Translations under genes and position numbers: made by a program | Assembly: GCA_902465605.1 (NCBI GenBank) | Contig: CABQNT010000015.1 | Location: forward strand, 1 to 62,110 | Direction: 5' to 3' | Length of the DNA stretch: 62,110 nucleotides | Source of the DNA: Prevotella sp902465605 | GTDB lineage: Bacteria; Bacteroidota; Bacteroidia; Bacteroidales; Bacteroidaceae | Notes under the pieces: generated by a model | Seen by the model: only the letters and a program-made list of their open reading frames with translations | Told to the model about the DNA's origin: nothing | Databases searched by the model: none | In this document: positions 32,268-40,663 of the stretch, one piece after another | Position numbering within the stretch: the stretch's first letter is position 1 | Layout of the letters: every line of letters begins with the position of its first letter

Positions 32268-33902
32268 CTACCTACCCAACCACGACTCGGGATTGAGTTT
32301 GGCTGTCCCGTTACGCAGTTGGAACTGCAAAATGTTATCCCGTCCGACAGTTCCAAGCACCTGACGGGTCTTTACTTTCTGTCCTTGAGAAACGCTAACC
32401 GACCCCAAGTTGCAATACACTGAAATATACGAGCCATGGCGAACCATCACCACCGTCGTGCCTGCGTAAGACATCACGGCACTCACCTCGCCGTCATAAA
32501 TAGCCCGTGCCTTGCAACCAGGGCTTCCCAGGATATTGACACCTTTATTATCAAGCGTTACATTCTTCAGTCCCTCCACATTGTACTGCCCAAAATGGCT
32601 CACGATGCGGTACCCACCAGTAATCGGGATGGGCAAACGTCCGCGATTAGCCTCAAACCCTCCTGACAACATACGATCTACCGAACTCATCTTAAGACTC
32701 TCGTCAGCCCGCTTCTGCGCTCTGGCGATGGTCTCCCTGTTGCGCACTGCGTCACTGGCAGCCTTGCGTTCAGCAGCCTCACGGGCAGCTTGAGCCTCGC
32801 GAGCGGTTTGCTCTGCGGCCAATCTAGTCTCGGCTGCCGCCTTTGCCTGAGCAGCCGATTTCTCCTGTTGTGCCTTCTCTGCGGCGGCTGCGGCAGCACG
32901 TGCCTCGGCTTTCAAGCGTTCCTCACGCTCTTTGGCCTCAGCTATCCTACGCGCATTCTCGCGGGCAGCAGCCTCGGCTTCGGCCTTCTTTCGTGCCAGT
33001 TCGGCCGCTCTTTTGCGTGCAGCCTCGGCTAGTGCGGCCTTCCGTTTGGCCTCAGCTTCTGCTCGAGCCTTGGCTTTGGCCACCTCGATGGCAACCAACT
33101 TATCAATCTGGGCGTTGAGCGCAGCATCTTTCTTGCGCTGCTGGGCAATGACGTTTTGAATAGTTTTCTGTTGTTTTTGCAGGTTGCTAACCATCTGCTT
33201 CTGTTCCACCTGCTGCCCCTCGAGGGTTTGTTTTTCTTTCCTTCCCTGATAGAGGAGGTTGCTTTTCCTTCCCTTAGCATTCTGCAATTGTACATGCTTT
33301 TCTTCCACCTGCGCCTGCTTGGCTTTCAAACCTTCGCCCTGTGCGCGTTGATAGGTGGCATAGTCGCGCACAAACTGAAAGCGACGGTACATCTGAGCAA
33401 AGTTCTTCGCCGAGAAGATAAACATGATTTTGTCCTGTATGGTATGGCTGCGCGTCATGTAGGCCATCGACTTGATGTACTTTTGTTTGCGCTCCGCCAA
33501 TTGTGTTTGCAGCGTTTGCAGCTGCGACTTGATGATATCTATATTCCCATTCAAATGATGAATGTCGGCCTCAATGCTGTCGATATTTTTCTGTCGATCG
33601 TTAATCGCCGTGTTGAGAATCATCAAATCTTGTAACCTTTTCTTCACATCCGACTGGTTGGTACGCAATGCTCTTTCCTGTTGCTTAATCTTCTTCTGAA
33701 TCAGACTGCGCTGACTTTCCAATCCTTTGATGGATGAATTGGAATATCGAGCTGTCTTTGTCGACTTTTTCTGGGTTGTTTTTTTCTTCTTGGTCGTGGT
33801 TTTTGTGGTTCTTGTTCGCTGTTTCGTAGGCGTACGTTTCTTCTGTGCCGGCAGCGAAACCGTCAAAGCCAATGCTAGGAGTATGATTAAATAACGTTTC
33901 AT
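32268..33902 (-). CDS. EnvC-like murein hydrolase activator with degenerate LytM domain
   Basis: 544 residues: signal peptide (MKRYLIILLALALTVSLPAQ), a Lys/Thr-rich linker, coiled coil (about 52-280), an Ala/Arg/Glu-rich long helix (about 280-400), then a LytM (M23) domain (about 430-544). The zinc ligands of active LytM enzymes are replaced: NKGVN in place of HxGxD and LQFQLRNG in place of LHFEIR. This is the pattern of EnvC-type activators, which switch on amidases during division instead of cutting peptidoglycan. It forms a run with DUF4292, TPR and dut genes. Confidence 0.85.
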   Translation of the reverse strand: MKRYLIILLALALTVSLPAQKKRTPTKQRTRTTKTTTKKKKTTQKKSTKTARYSNSSIKGLESQRSLIQKKIKQQERALRTNQSDVKKRLQDLMILNTAINDRQKNIDSIEADIHHLNGNIDIIKSQLQTLQTQLAERKQKYIKSMAYMTRSHTIQDKIMFIFSAKNFAQMYRRFQFVRDYATYQRAQGEGLKAKQAQVEEKHVQLQNAKGRKSNLLYQGRKEKQTLEGQQVEQKQMVSNLQKQQKTIQNVIAQQRKKDAALNAQIDKLVAIEVAKAKARAEAEAKRKAALAEAARKRAAELARKKAEAEAAARENARRIAEAKEREERLKAEARAAAAAAEKAQQEKSAAQAKAAAETRLAAEQTAREAQAAREAAERKAASDAVRNRETIARAQKRADESLKMSSVDRMLSGGFEANRGRLPIPITGGYRIVSHFGQYNVEGLKNVTLDNKGVNILGSPGCKARAIYDGEVSAVMSYAGTTVVMVRHGSYISVYCNLGSVSVSQGQKVKTRQVLGTVGRDNILQFQLRNGTAKLNPESWLGR

Positions 33903-34802
33903 TTACCTGTTTAATAGTTTGCCTAATACCGCTTTTACATCCATCTGCTTGTACCGACTAGATACCGTGGAGCGCTCTTCCCAATTGCTGTCTGTCTGTA
34001 CATCATTCATGTCGATGGTTACTTGGCCTTGTTGCGGTGTCTTGGTAGCGGTGGTTATGAAGGAGAACACCTGCTTGGCAGGAAACTGTTTCACACCAAC
34101 GGCCTTAAAATTGTCGTAATTCCAGGTCAAGGTTGACCTCCCGTGTTTGTTGCTTTGGTAGGAAACCACGGTAGACAGGATGCGTCCATTGTCCTTTTGG
34201 GCATTCCAACGATATTCCATACTGCCCTTTTTCAGCACCAACGGCACGGTTTCACCCACTGTCGACAGGCGCACATCGAACGACTTCAGGTCTGATTCGC
34301 TGACCTTTTCTTTCCCGGGAACCAACAACTGATTCCAGAAGAGTGCCTGCAAGCTGTAGAATGTCAGACCATTATCGCGCAAGAAATCCAACTCACGATA
34401 GTCGGCTCGCACATACTCTTTGTGCATACGGTCTATGATAAGCACGCCATCGGGGGTGAATTCAATCCGTCCCACCTCTGTCCCCAAAAAGGGAATGAAC
34501 ACTTGCAGCCGAATCACCTTGTCCTTCCGCATGCGTACAGAGCCTGGCGCAGAAATCCTTTTACCACCTCGGGTAAGACTGAACGTCATGTTCCCAACGA
34601 TGTTTTGCGCATAGACCTGATTATCGTACACACGCTGCACGAAAGCCAGTTCTTGCATATCCTCAGCAATGCCGGGCTTGACAGCACTTGTATGAGGTTC
34701 TTTATCTGGCAAGGGTTCTTTGACTACCGCTTTTTTGGAGGCACACGAGGCCAGCAACAAGACAGCGCACACGGTCAAAGCCCAATGGAGTATTTTATTC
34801 AT
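33903..34802 (-). CDS. DUF4292 lipoprotein (LolA/LolB-like fold)
   Basis: 299 residues with lipobox Cys20 (LLLASCASKK). The body matches DUF4292, a family grouped with the LolA/LolB lipoprotein-carrier fold: strands such as NMTFSLTRGGKRISAPGSVRM, VFIPFLGTEVGRIEFTPDGVLIIDRMHKEY and TLTWNYDNFKAV. It probably sits on the inner face of the outer membrane and may act in lipoprotein handling; that is inference from the fold. It overlaps the TPR gene by 4 bp and ends one base before the EnvC-like gene. Confidence 0.8.
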   Translation of the reverse strand: MNKILHWALTVCAVLLLASCASKKAVVKEPLPDKEPHTSAVKPGIAEDMQELAFVQRVYDNQVYAQNIVGNMTFSLTRGGKRISAPGSVRMRKDKVIRLQVFIPFLGTEVGRIEFTPDGVLIIDRMHKEYVRADYRELDFLRDNGLTFYSLQALFWNQLLVPGKEKVSESDLKSFDVRLSTVGETVPLVLKKGSMEYRWNAQKDNGRILSTVVSYQSNKHGRSTLTWNYDNFKAVGVKQFPAKQVFSFITTATKTPQQGQVTIDMNDVQTDSNWEERSTVSSRYKQMDVKAVLGKLLNR

Positions 34803-36598
34803 TTCTTGATGTATTTCTTCTGTTTAATCTTCCGTTCAATCAGGGCTTGATCATCTTTTGGCGCCAGTTTCAAAGCCTCTTGCCAATATTTCAGCGCCTG
34901 ATCGATGTTTCCATTCATGGCATAAATATCCCCGGCATGCTCAATGATGACGGCGCTTTGCACGGAGTCGGTATCATTCTTCAGCGCCTGATCAATATAC
35001 AACTTAGCCTCGGTGTATCGCTCTTGCATGAACAGTATCCAAGCGTAGGTGTCCAGATACGTCGCATTGTTAGGCGATGCCGTTACCGTTTTATAACTCA
35101 TTTGCTCTGCCCGCTTTAAATTCTGACCATCTTCACTTAGAAAATAAGCATAATTGTTCAAGCAGGCAATGTTGTCATCCTTCCATTGCAGACAACTGTC
35201 GTAGGCCGCAAAAGCCCCCTGTTGGTCGCCTTGCTGGTGCAACAAATCGCCCATCATGGAATAAAACTCGCTCACCAATTCGGTATCGCTCTTGTCGTTG
35301 ATGGTACTCACGCCGCGTTTAAGGGCATCAATGGCCTTGGGTTGCTCGTCTTGCTGCACATGGGCCCAAGCCATGTAGTAGTAATAAGCCATCTCGTCGG
35401 GCGTAAACTGCGCGCCTTCTTCACAAAGGGCAATGATTTTCTTCCAGTTTTTTCCGGGCAGATACATGCGCAACAACTGCAAACGGGCAGGCGAATTGTC
35501 AGGCGCAATGTCAATGACATGTTGCAAGGCTGCCATCACCGTGTCTTGCGGCATCATCTTCAAACTCATGTAGGCGGCTGCCAAGGAAGCGATGTCAGCA
35601 TCTTTGGGATGAACTTTCATCATGCGCTTGAACAGATTAAGTACCTCCGTGCTGTCGCCCTTGTGGTCTTCATTGTCCCGAATCACTTGCTGCAACATCG
35701 TCATCTTGGTCTGAACCTCCGTGTCCTTACTCATCAAGATGCGGTCTCTCAACGCGATAGCCTTCTCTTTGTCGCCCACCTGGTTATGATAATCGTATAG
35801 CGAAGCCAGTACAAAGCCGTTCTCGGGTTCCTCTTCCAAGGCCTGGGTAAACAGTTTATAAGCCTTTTTTTGTCCGCCATGCTGCATGAGCCAATTGCCC
35901 AGCATCACCCTATAGTTCACGTCATTGGGATGACTGTCGGCCAGTTGTTGCAAGGTTTTGCGAGCCGATTCCTTATCACCCATCATCTCATAAACGCTCA
36001 TTTTCGAAAGCGTAAGTTCCTCATTGGTTCCTTCAGCCTGCTCAATACGTTCCAAAACAGAAAGCATCTTGCCGTAATTTTTCTGCTGGTTGTACAACTG
36101 TCCCAAGATGCTGAGCACATCCGTGCGCTGATGATCGTTTTCATACAGACGCTCATAGGCGGCGATAGCCTTGTCGAAAGCGCCCGTTCCGATGTAATAT
36201 TGCGCCACCCGTTCTTGGTAATGACTGTTTTCCGGTCGCAAGGCAGCCGCCTTCTCGAACTTTTCCAGCGCCAGCGTATCTTTTTTCTGTTGGGCCAACA
36301 AACGCCCTTGCGTATAATAAGCTTCGGCTCCCTGTGGATTGAGCGTCAAGCACTGGTGCAACAAACTGTCCGCCAACTCCAGCTTGCCGGCATTCAGTTG
36401 ACTAACAGCCTCAAGAAAGAGATAGTGGTATTGTGACTGCTTGTCTTCAAACAGCATTTTCTTCAAATCCTCTTCGGTCAGCGGTTTGTCTTCCGGCTCC
36501 TGTGCCCAAGCTGGCAAGGCCAAGCTCATCAGCATCCAGCCCACAAGCAAACAGCAAAGAATGGGATTCAAACAAATTTTCAAGTTTTGCTTCATCAT
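34799..36598 (-). CDS. Exported tetratricopeptide-repeat protein
   Basis: 599 residues with an N-terminal signal (hydrophobic 9-32, ending AWAQ). At least a dozen TPR-like helical pairs fill residues 50-590 (AEAYYTQGRLLAQQKKDTLALEKFEKAA, IACLNNYAYFLSEDG, YLDTYAWILFMQERYTEAKLYIDQAL). Such periplasmic TPR proteins scaffold envelope complexes; partners are unknown. It follows dut by 12 bp and overlaps DUF4292 by 4 bp, so it is part of a tight operon dut-TPR-DUF4292-EnvC-like. Confidence 0.85.
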   Translation of the reverse strand: MMKQNLKICLNPILCCLLVGWMLMSLALPAWAQEPEDKPLTEEDLKKMLFEDKQSQYHYLFLEAVSQLNAGKLELADSLLHQCLTLNPQGAEAYYTQGRLLAQQKKDTLALEKFEKAAALRPENSHYQERVAQYYIGTGAFDKAIAAYERLYENDHQRTDVLSILGQLYNQQKNYGKMLSVLERIEQAEGTNEELTLSKMSVYEMMGDKESARKTLQQLADSHPNDVNYRVMLGNWLMQHGGQKKAYKLFTQALEEEPENGFVLASLYDYHNQVGDKEKAIALRDRILMSKDTEVQTKMTMLQQVIRDNEDHKGDSTEVLNLFKRMMKVHPKDADIASLAAAYMSLKMMPQDTVMAALQHVIDIAPDNSPARLQLLRMYLPGKNWKKIIALCEEGAQFTPDEMAYYYYMAWAHVQQDEQPKAIDALKRGVSTINDKSDTELVSEFYSMMGDLLHQQGDQQGAFAAYDSCLQWKDDNIACLNNYAYFLSEDGQNLKRAEQMSYKTVTASPNNATYLDTYAWILFMQERYTEAKLYIDQALKNDTDSVQSAVIIEHAGDIYAMNGNIDQALKYWQEALKLAPKDDQALIERKIKQKKYIKK

Positions 36599-36610
36599 GT
36601 TGACGCTTGC

Positions 36611-37048
36611 CTATTTCACACCCGTGTGGCCATAGCCTCCCGTTCCACGTTCGGTCTCATCGAGCACCTCCACTTCAACGAAATGCCCTTGCTCGTGTCG
36701 TGCTATCACCATTTGGGCGATGCGCTCACCATCACGGATGACAAATTCTTCCTGCGAGAAATTCACCAACAGCACCATCACCTCGCCCCGATAGTCGGCA
36801 TCAATGGTGCCAGGCGTGTTGAGTACCGTGATGCCATGCTTCAACGCCAACCCGCTACGAGGCCGAACCTGAGCCTCGAATCCCTCTGGAAGAGCGATGA
36901 AAAGCCCCGTAGACACCAGCTTTCGTTCCATCGGCTTCAACACGATGGGAGCCTCAAGGTTGGCTCTCAAATCCATTCCTGCACTCTGACTGGTGGCATA
37001 AGCAGGCAACTGCTGATGACCTTTATTGATGACTTTTATCTGTATCAT
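36611..37048 (-). CDS. dut: dUTP diphosphatase
   Basis: 145 residues, the usual trimeric dUTPase length. All five motifs are visible: SAGMDLRA, PRSGLALKHG, NTPGTIDADYRGEV, GERIAQMVI and the C-terminal RGTGGYGHTG arm. It hydrolyses dUTP to dUMP and keeps uracil out of DNA. It is the first gene of the envelope operon and is divergent from dgt, another nucleotide-sanitising enzyme, with a shared 100-bp promoter region. Confidence 0.95.
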   Translation of the reverse strand: MIQIKVINKGHQQLPAYATSQSAGMDLRANLEAPIVLKPMERKLVSTGLFIALPEGFEAQVRPRSGLALKHGITVLNTPGTIDADYRGEVMVLLVNFSQEEFVIRDGERIAQMVIARHEQGHFVEVEVLDETERGTGGYGHTGVK

Positions 37049-37065
37049 AACTATTCAATAATGTG

Positions 37066-37073
37066 CAAAAATA
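37066..37073 (-). promoter_or_regulatory. dut promoter -7 box
   Basis: The minus strand reads TATTTTTG, matching TAnnTTTG, 18 bp before the dut start; the leader would be only about 10 nt. Confidence 0.5.
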
Positions 37074-37137
37074 AGGAATAATCGCCATAAAGTGGCATTA
37101 TTACTATTAAAAAGAACCAAATTACGCAAATTTCCAC

Positions 37138-37145
37138 TACTTTTG
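37138..37145 (+). promoter_or_regulatory. dgt promoter -7 box, almost touching the start codon
   Basis: TACTTTTG ends 4 bp before the dgt ATG at 37150. With the usual distance from this box to the transcription start, the mRNA would be leaderless or nearly so. Confidence 0.55.
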
Positions 37146-37149
37146 CGTT

Positions 37150-38487
37150 ATGAAATGGCAAAAATTAATTTCCAATAAAAGGCTTGGCCAAGAGCTCAAG
37201 CACACCGAACGTCATGACGACCGGTCGGAGTTTAAACGCGACTACGACCGCCTTATTTTCTCGGCACCGTTCAGACGCATGCAGAACAAGACGCAAGTGT
37301 TTCCCCTACCCGGTTCCATCTTCGTGCACAACCGCCTCACCCACTCGTTGGAGGTGGCCTCGGTGGGCATGTCGCTGGGCAATGACGTAGCTGCACAACT
37401 GTGCGAGAAGCATCCCGAACTGCGTGGAACGATGTTTGAACAGATAGGAACCATCGTCAGTACTGCTTGTCTGGCACACGACATGGGCAACCCTCCATTC
37501 GGGCACAGCGGCGAGAAAGCCATCCAAACCTTCTTCACCGAGGGTGCCGGAACCTACTTGCAGGAGCGCGTAGGAGAACGATTCTGGGACGACATCACCC
37601 ACTTCGAAGGTAACGCCAACGCCTTCCGCCTACTTACGCACCGTTTCAACGGTCGGCGAATAGGCGGCTTCGTGATGACCTACTCTACCCTGGCCAGCAT
37701 CGTGAAATATCCGTTTGCCAGCAGTTTGGCTGGGAGTCACCGAAAATTCGGCTTCTTCTCATCCGAAGAAGACACCTACGTCAAGGTGGCAGAAGAACTG
37801 GAAATTACCAAACTCTCTGAACCTCATCAACCCTTACGGTATGCGCGCCACCCGCTTGTGTATCTGGTTGAGGCGGCGGATGACATCTGCTACGAAATCA
37901 TGGACATTGAGGATGCCCACAAACTCAAGATTCTTTCGTACGAGGAAACAGAGCATTTGCTCATGAATTTCTTTTCCCAAGAGGTGCAAGCTCACATCCA
38001 ACAACGCATCAAAGACGAGGGCGTGACTGACGACAACGAAAAGGTGGTGTATATGCGGGCCTCGGCTGTGGGCAAACTGGTTAACGAATGCGTGGAAGCC
38101 TTCGTGGCAAACGAGGAAGCGATACTGGACGGTACGCTACAAGGCTCGCTCATCGACCACATCAGTGAGCTACAGCGTAAGGCTTACAGGCAATGCGCAG
38201 AACTGTCGTACGAACGCATCTACCACAGCAAACCCGTGCTGGATGTGGAGCTGGCGGGTTATAAAATCATGCAAACGCTCATGCAGACGCTCATCGAGGC
38301 GGCCGTCAACCCCGACCGTTTCTATTCGCAACAGCTCATGCGGCGGTTCAGCAGCCAGTACGACATACAAAGTCCTGATCTCGAAACACGCATCATGGCC
38401 GTGATTGACTATATCAGCGGCATGACCGATGTCTATGCCCTGGACATCTATCAGAAGATTAACGGCATCTCCCTGCCAGTTATTTGA
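37150..38487 (+). CDS. dgt: dGTP triphosphohydrolase (dGTPase)
   Basis: 445 residues of the HD-domain dNTP triphosphohydrolase family. The start MKWQKLISNKRLGQE fits relatives from Bacteroidota. Metal and catalytic residues are in RLTHSLEVASVG (His65), LAHDMGNPPFGHSGE (His110-Asp111) and YLVEAADDICYEIMD. It splits dGTP to deoxyguanosine and triphosphate. No later Met precedes the conserved core, so the apparent lack of a 5' leader is not an annotation error. A 22-bp repeat array follows 78 bp after the stop. Confidence 0.92.
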   Translation: MKWQKLISNKRLGQELKHTERHDDRSEFKRDYDRLIFSAPFRRMQNKTQVFPLPGSIFVHNRLTHSLEVASVGMSLGNDVAAQLCEKHPELRGTMFEQIGTIVSTACLAHDMGNPPFGHSGEKAIQTFFTEGAGTYLQERVGERFWDDITHFEGNANAFRLLTHRFNGRRIGGFVMTYSTLASIVKYPFASSLAGSHRKFGFFSSEEDTYVKVAEELEITKLSEPHQPLRYARHPLVYLVEAADDICYEIMDIEDAHKLKILSYEETEHLLMNFFSQEVQAHIQQRIKDEGVTDDNEKVVYMRASAVGKLVNECVEAFVANEEAILDGTLQGSLIDHISELQRKAYRQCAELSYERIYHSKPVLDVELAGYKIMQTLMQTLIEAAVNPDRFYSQQLMRRFSSQYDIQSPDLETRIMAVIDYISGMTDVYALDIYQKINGISLPVI

Positions 38488-38564
38488 TGCCCACAGTGTC
38501 ACGACACGATTCCCACTCTGCAAACATCCTTTACAACGCACTGATATAGAACGCTTTACAAAAG

Positions 38565-38652
38565 CATTGACTTTGACTATCAAACCCATTGACTTTGACT
38601 GCCAATAGCATTGACTTTGCACGGCAAACCCATTGACTTTGCCGCGGCAGGG
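38565..38652 (+). repeat. 22-bp tandem repeat array, locus 2 (4 units)
   Basis: Units start at 38565, 38587, 38609 and 38631, each beginning CATTGACTTTG. Five variable bases follow, then CAAACC in units 1 and 3, CAATAG in unit 2 and a degenerate end in unit 4. A further weak unit (CATAGACACCTTG) starts at 38653. This is the cleanest of the three loci. No open frame is maintained because the period is not a multiple of three. Confidence 0.75.
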
Positions 38653-38727
38653 CATAGACACCTTGATTTGTGTCATAACGACACACAAGACCTAACGAAA
38701 AAATACTCCAAATACAAGAAAGTATCA

Positions 38728-38868
38728 ATGTTGTTCAATAATAACCTTTTTTGCTTGCAGTTATGGTGTGAAATTCTTACTTTTGAGCATCCTAACAATA
38801 ATACCTTCCATATTACGGCAGAATTTACCTGTAAGAATGGGCAAGACGAATTCCGTCCCGATGCTTAA
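38728..38868 (+). pseudogene. Possible restriction-enzyme (HsdR-like) gene fragment
   Basis: A 46-codon frame encodes MLFNNNLFCLQLWCEILTF, then HPNNNTFHITAEFTCKNGQDEFRPDA, and stops. The segment FTCKNGQDEFRPD resembles the N-terminal nuclease region of type I restriction subunits (…RRPDIVLFVNG…), where the next residues would be VLFVNG. If so, only a scrap remains. AlbA_2-type genes such as the one that follows are frequent passengers of type I loci. The similarity is from memory and weak. Confidence 0.3.
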
Positions 38869-38904
38869 CAGCTTGAAATTTAATGAGAATATACAGTAAA
38901 GGAT

Positions 38905-40347
38905 ATGGTAACAAAAGATGAAGCTCTTGAACTTTTACGCAGCACAGAGACCTACAGAATAGAACGTACGATTTCTACGGGCGACATGGATAAGTTTCAG
39001 GAGGCTATTTGTGCATTTTCAAATGATTTACCGAACTGTCGGAAAAAAGGTTATCTTATTTTAGGCGCTCATGACAATGGAACTTTATCTGGGCTAAGGG
39101 TAGATGATGCCTTGATGAAGAAAATAGTGGGGATTCGTTCTGACGGCAATATTCTTCCTTTGCCGATTATGTCTGTAGAAAAGTTTGAGTTTGCCAAAGG
39201 CGATTTGCTTGTCGTAGAGGTGTCGCCCGCTTTGATTCCGCCAGTGCGCTATCGTGGACGCACTTTTATACGTATAGGACCTCGTCGGGATATTGCCACA
39301 GAGTCAGAAGAAAGAGTGCTTTTGGAAAAAAGGATATCTTATATGGCTACATTCGATGCCATGCCTTGTTTCGGTTCATCACTAAAGGATATTGATGTCC
39401 AGTTTATAAAACAGGAATATCTCCCACAGATAATAGACACTGATATCCTGATGACGGATAAACGGTCTTTACAAGAACAATTGGCAGCAATCCATCTTTA
39501 TGACATTGCCAACGATTGCCCTACAAATGCCGCCATAATTCTTTTCGGGAAAAATGCTTCTTTCTTCCTGCATGGTTGTTATGTTCAATATGTACATTTC
39601 GCAGGAGAGGACACAGGAAGTGAAATTCTTAACGAAAGACAGATTCGTGGCAGTCTATGCTCTATACTGCCTAAGGTGGAAAACTTTGTGAAAGATGCTA
39701 TCGTCACAGCGCGTCCGATGCCCGTGAGTATGCTACGAGAACAGACTGTGTTTAACTACCCTGAGTTAGCACTTCGAGAGTTGCTGATGAATGCCTGTAT
39801 GCACCGTGACTATCAGTCAAACATGCCTATCAGAATATACCAGTTCAGTAATCGGATTGAAATTCTCAATGCAGGAGGCTTGTACGGAGAAGCTCGTCCC
39901 GAAAACTTCCCAACAGTCAACGATTATCGAAACCCTATCATCGCAGAAGCTATGCGTGGAATGAAATACGTGAATATGTTCAATCGAGGCATTCAGCGTG
40001 TCAAAACCATGCTAAGAGACAACGGAAATCCAGAACCTGTCTTCAATGTAAGTAAAATTACAGCTTTCGAAGTGATGGTGCAACCATCATTGTCACTTAA
40101 CTTAGTCACTGACGGAGAAAAAGTGACTAAGTCAGCGACTAAGTCAACAGAAACGATGAACGAGGTATTGGCTTTCTGTAAACGCCCCAAAAGTCTCACG
40201 GAGATTATGGCGCACTTGGGACTAAAGCACCGTAATAACGCTAAAAGTCGATATATCGACCCTTTGATAGAGAATGGATTTCTTGAAATGACAATACCTG
40301 AAAAGCCCAATAGTAGAAATCAAAAGTACGTGCGCGCTTTATCTTAG
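38905..40347 (+). CDS. AlbA_2/Schlafen-like DNA-binding regulator with GHKL-like domain
   Basis: 480 residues of the COG2865 type. An N-terminal AlbA_2 domain (about 15-130; GYLILGAHDNGTLSGLRVDD, VRYRGRTFIRIGPRR) is followed by a HATPase_c_4-like region (ELALRELLMNACMHRDYQ, YQFSNRIEILNAGGLYG, RNPIIAEAMRGMKYV). The C-terminus is winged-helix (SLTEIMAHLGLKHRNNAKSRYI, PEKPNSRNQKY). The linker has short KSATKST repeats. Such proteins are thought to be transcriptional or defence-associated regulators and often travel with restriction systems. An AAAGGA ribosome site precedes the ATG. Base use is more AT-rich than in dgt. Confidence 0.75.
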   Translation: MVTKDEALELLRSTETYRIERTISTGDMDKFQEAICAFSNDLPNCRKKGYLILGAHDNGTLSGLRVDDALMKKIVGIRSDGNILPLPIMSVEKFEFAKGDLLVVEVSPALIPPVRYRGRTFIRIGPRRDIATESEERVLLEKRISYMATFDAMPCFGSSLKDIDVQFIKQEYLPQIIDTDILMTDKRSLQEQLAAIHLYDIANDCPTNAAIILFGKNASFFLHGCYVQYVHFAGEDTGSEILNERQIRGSLCSILPKVENFVKDAIVTARPMPVSMLREQTVFNYPELALRELLMNACMHRDYQSNMPIRIYQFSNRIEILNAGGLYGEARPENFPTVNDYRNPIIAEAMRGMKYVNMFNRGIQRVKTMLRDNGNPEPVFNVSKITAFEVMVQPSLSLNLVTDGEKVTKSATKSTETMNEVLAFCKRPKSLTEIMAHLGLKHRNNAKSRYIDPLIENGFLEMTIPEKPNSRNQKYVRALS

Positions 40348-40379
40348 TCACTTATCTTAGTCGTTAAGAAGTGACTAAG
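40343..40379 (+). repeat. 11-bp inverted repeat spanning the stop codon
   Basis: CTTAGTCACTT (40343-40353) pairs perfectly with AAGTGACTAAG (40369-40379); the stop codon is in the left arm. The same GTGACTAAG word occurs in the linker-coding part of the gene near 40121 and 40136. There is no strong T-run, so terminator function is doubtful. Confidence 0.5.
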
Positions 40380-40663
40380 TCGCCTTTTCGTAATTGCAAT
40401 TACCGAAATACTATTTTCAAAGGCGGTTCTCTTCGTTTGTGATTTGTTTGATACACCCTCATAGGGGCACGTTGAAGAACTGCGCACTGTAGAGGCAAAA
40501 TTGTTCTGACGAAGTTGACGAAGCCAGGTAAATAGCGACACTTCCAGCACTGGGCAACCTGAACAGCATGAGGAAAGCGTGCCTACCCCTGGCTAATCAA
40601 GGGGCTGGCACGCTTCGTTTTCAGCGACGCACCGCCTTTGCGGTGCGCCGAAAGAGAGGGTTT
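40380..40663. other. Convergent intergenic region with two GC-rich hairpins
   Basis: Between the AlbA_2 gene and the GH92 gene, whose 3' ends face each other, there is no supported gene. Two strong hairpins at 40575-40615 and 40628-40647 probably terminate the two converging transcripts. Confidence 0.55.
40575..40622 (+). terminator. Terminator-like hairpin between convergent genes
   Basis: AAGCGTGCC (40575-40583) pairs with GGCACGCTT (40607-40615), with an inner CCCCT/AGGGG stem; CGTTTT follows on the + strand. A second stem, CGCACCGC-CTTT-GCGGTGCG (40628-40647), may serve the opposite strand. Confidence 0.55.

Noticed and set aside
38565..38652. CRISPR array
   Set aside because: The period is 22 bp with only 5 variable bases; CRISPR repeats and spacers are much longer, and no cas genes are present.
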